DNA of 6,473 nt, from contig JAUWJE010000116.1 of NCBI GenBank assembly GCA_030607835.1, forward strand, positions 1 to 6,473. Direction: 5' to 3'. Positions within the stretch are counted from its first letter, which is position 1, and every line of letters starts with the position of its first letter. Source of the stretch: Candidatus Fermentibacterota bacterium. Its GTDB lineage: Bacteria > Fermentibacterota > Fermentibacteria > Fermentibacterales > JCC-6. Made by a program: the position numbers and the translations under genes. This document shows positions 6,044-6,473 of this stretch, piece by piece. The notes below the pieces were generated by a model. It saw only the letters and a program-made list of their open reading frames with translations. It had not been told where the DNA came from and did not search any database.

Positions 6044-6473
6044 TCAGATATTATCTCCAGATACCTCTTTTTTCTTAAAATCTATGATCCAGACATATTT
6101 TCCAATATCATCAAATACATTATCTATTCTGAACGATTTATTAAGAAAAACAGTATTGGATCCGGATATTTCAGAAACATCTTCATCACTGTTCAGCAGA
6201 ACGATAACAGCCTTATCCGAGGGTAATGAATCAAGTGATATTTCTGAATTGGACTTTAAAAGTTCTGAATCAATGACAAGTAGATTGAATCTATCGTCAG
6301 AGACAACCGTACTGAGGAATTCCTTATCAGGGTCATCAACTGTCATAACGGAGGCTGAACAGCCAAGGCTTTCAAATATAGTTACCAGGAGATCGGTTTC
6401 CATCCCGCTGTAACCTGCAATCGCAATCGATGGAATAACATCACTCGCTGTTTCTATTGAAATTCGATCAGCA
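6044..6473 (-). CDS. C-terminal part of a larger protein ending in a degenerate receiver-like domain (5' end outside window)
   Basis: The frame is open from the window edge to the TGA at 6046-6044, giving 142 visible codons. An ATG at 6403 lies inside the frame, but the 23 codons before it are also open and belong to the fold, so it is probably internal. The fragment reads as an alternating beta/alpha receiver domain. Strand 1 is SIAIAG (fragment residues 15-20), strand 3 is NLLVIDSEL with a possible phospho-acceptor Asp68, strand 4 is AVIVLLNS with Ser95 at the Thr/Ser position, and FLNKSF carries Lys112. The usual acidic pair after strand 1 is missing (AGYSG instead), and the Lys is followed by Ser rather than Pro. 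It may therefore be a pseudo-receiver that is poorly phosphorylated or not phosphorylated at all. A C-terminal receiver suggests a hybrid histidine kinase or a multi-domain regulator, but no kinase part is visible. The stop is one base from the next start (TGAAATG), so the two genes are probably translated from one message. Confidence 0.7.
   Translation of the reverse strand, partial: ADRISIETASDVIPSIAIAGYSGMETDLLVTIFESLGCSASVMTVDDPDKEFLSTVVSDDRFNLLVIDSELLKSNSEISLDSLPSDKAVIVLLNSDEDVSEISGSNTVFLNKSFRIDNVFDDIGKYVWIIDFKKKEVSGDNI

Noticed and set aside
6084..6413. A 109-codon open frame on the plus strand opposite the receiver-like gene
   Set aside because: Its product is Ser/Thr-rich low-complexity sequence with no family pattern. 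It mirrors a well-supported minus-strand gene and has no convincing ribosome site.
1..6473. Mobile elements, CRISPR arrays, tRNA genes or phage genes
   Set aside because: No transposase motifs, regularly spaced repeats, terminal inverted repeats or tRNA-like cloverleaf sequences were seen, and almost all bases are accounted for by genes.

Overview
All nine supported genes lie on the minus strand, so they are transcribed from high to low coordinates, and almost no base is left over. The mix is a housekeeping RuvCAB recombination operon with YebC and a queuosine gene, next to a cassette of unrecognised zinc-ribbon proteins. Base composition is moderate, neither AT- nor GC-rich. There are no rRNA or tRNA genes, insertion sequences or CRISPR arrays. 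This looks like chromosomal DNA of a bacterium, probably from a poorly cultivated Gram-negative-type lineage. I cannot name the phylum from the sequence alone.

Layout in transcription order. (1) 6473-6044: the 3' end of a larger gene whose last domain looks like a degenerate response-regulator receiver. (2) 6042-3567: three consecutive genes encoding proteins with an N-terminal CxxC...CxxC zinc ribbon and a recurring Pro-aromatic module. Two end in a pair of transmembrane helices and the third looks soluble. The first is joined to the upstream receiver gene by a one-base gap and the second by a stop/start overlap. The third follows after 17 bases and has its own ribosome binding site. (3) 3566-3474: the only real intergenic gap, with a plausible sigma70-type promoter reading into yebC. 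(4) 3473-85: yebC-ruvC-ruvA-ruvB-queH, tightly packed. yebC and ruvC are separated by the TAA stop alone, ruvC and ruvA overlap by 41 bases, and ruvA-ruvB and ruvB-queH each overlap by four bases (GTGA). (5) 84-1: a short stretch after queH with no gene and no convincing terminator.

Working together: RuvA and RuvB form the Holliday-junction branch-migration motor and RuvC cuts the junction. YebC is a conserved neighbour of ruvC in many bacteria and is linked to gene expression and translation. QueH makes queuosine in tRNA, in a position where other bacteria often carry queA and tgt. The zinc-ribbon trio is the least explained part and the best candidate for an undescribed system. Its architecture recalls membrane-tethered zinc-ribbon proteins of the YdjG kind, seen near envelope-stress genes. 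No PspA, SPFH or LemA partner is visible here, so that link is only an inference.

Several starts needed correction: ruvB at the GTG at 1658, yebC at the ATG at 3473, ruvA at the ATG at 2254, and ruvC at a TTG at 2744.
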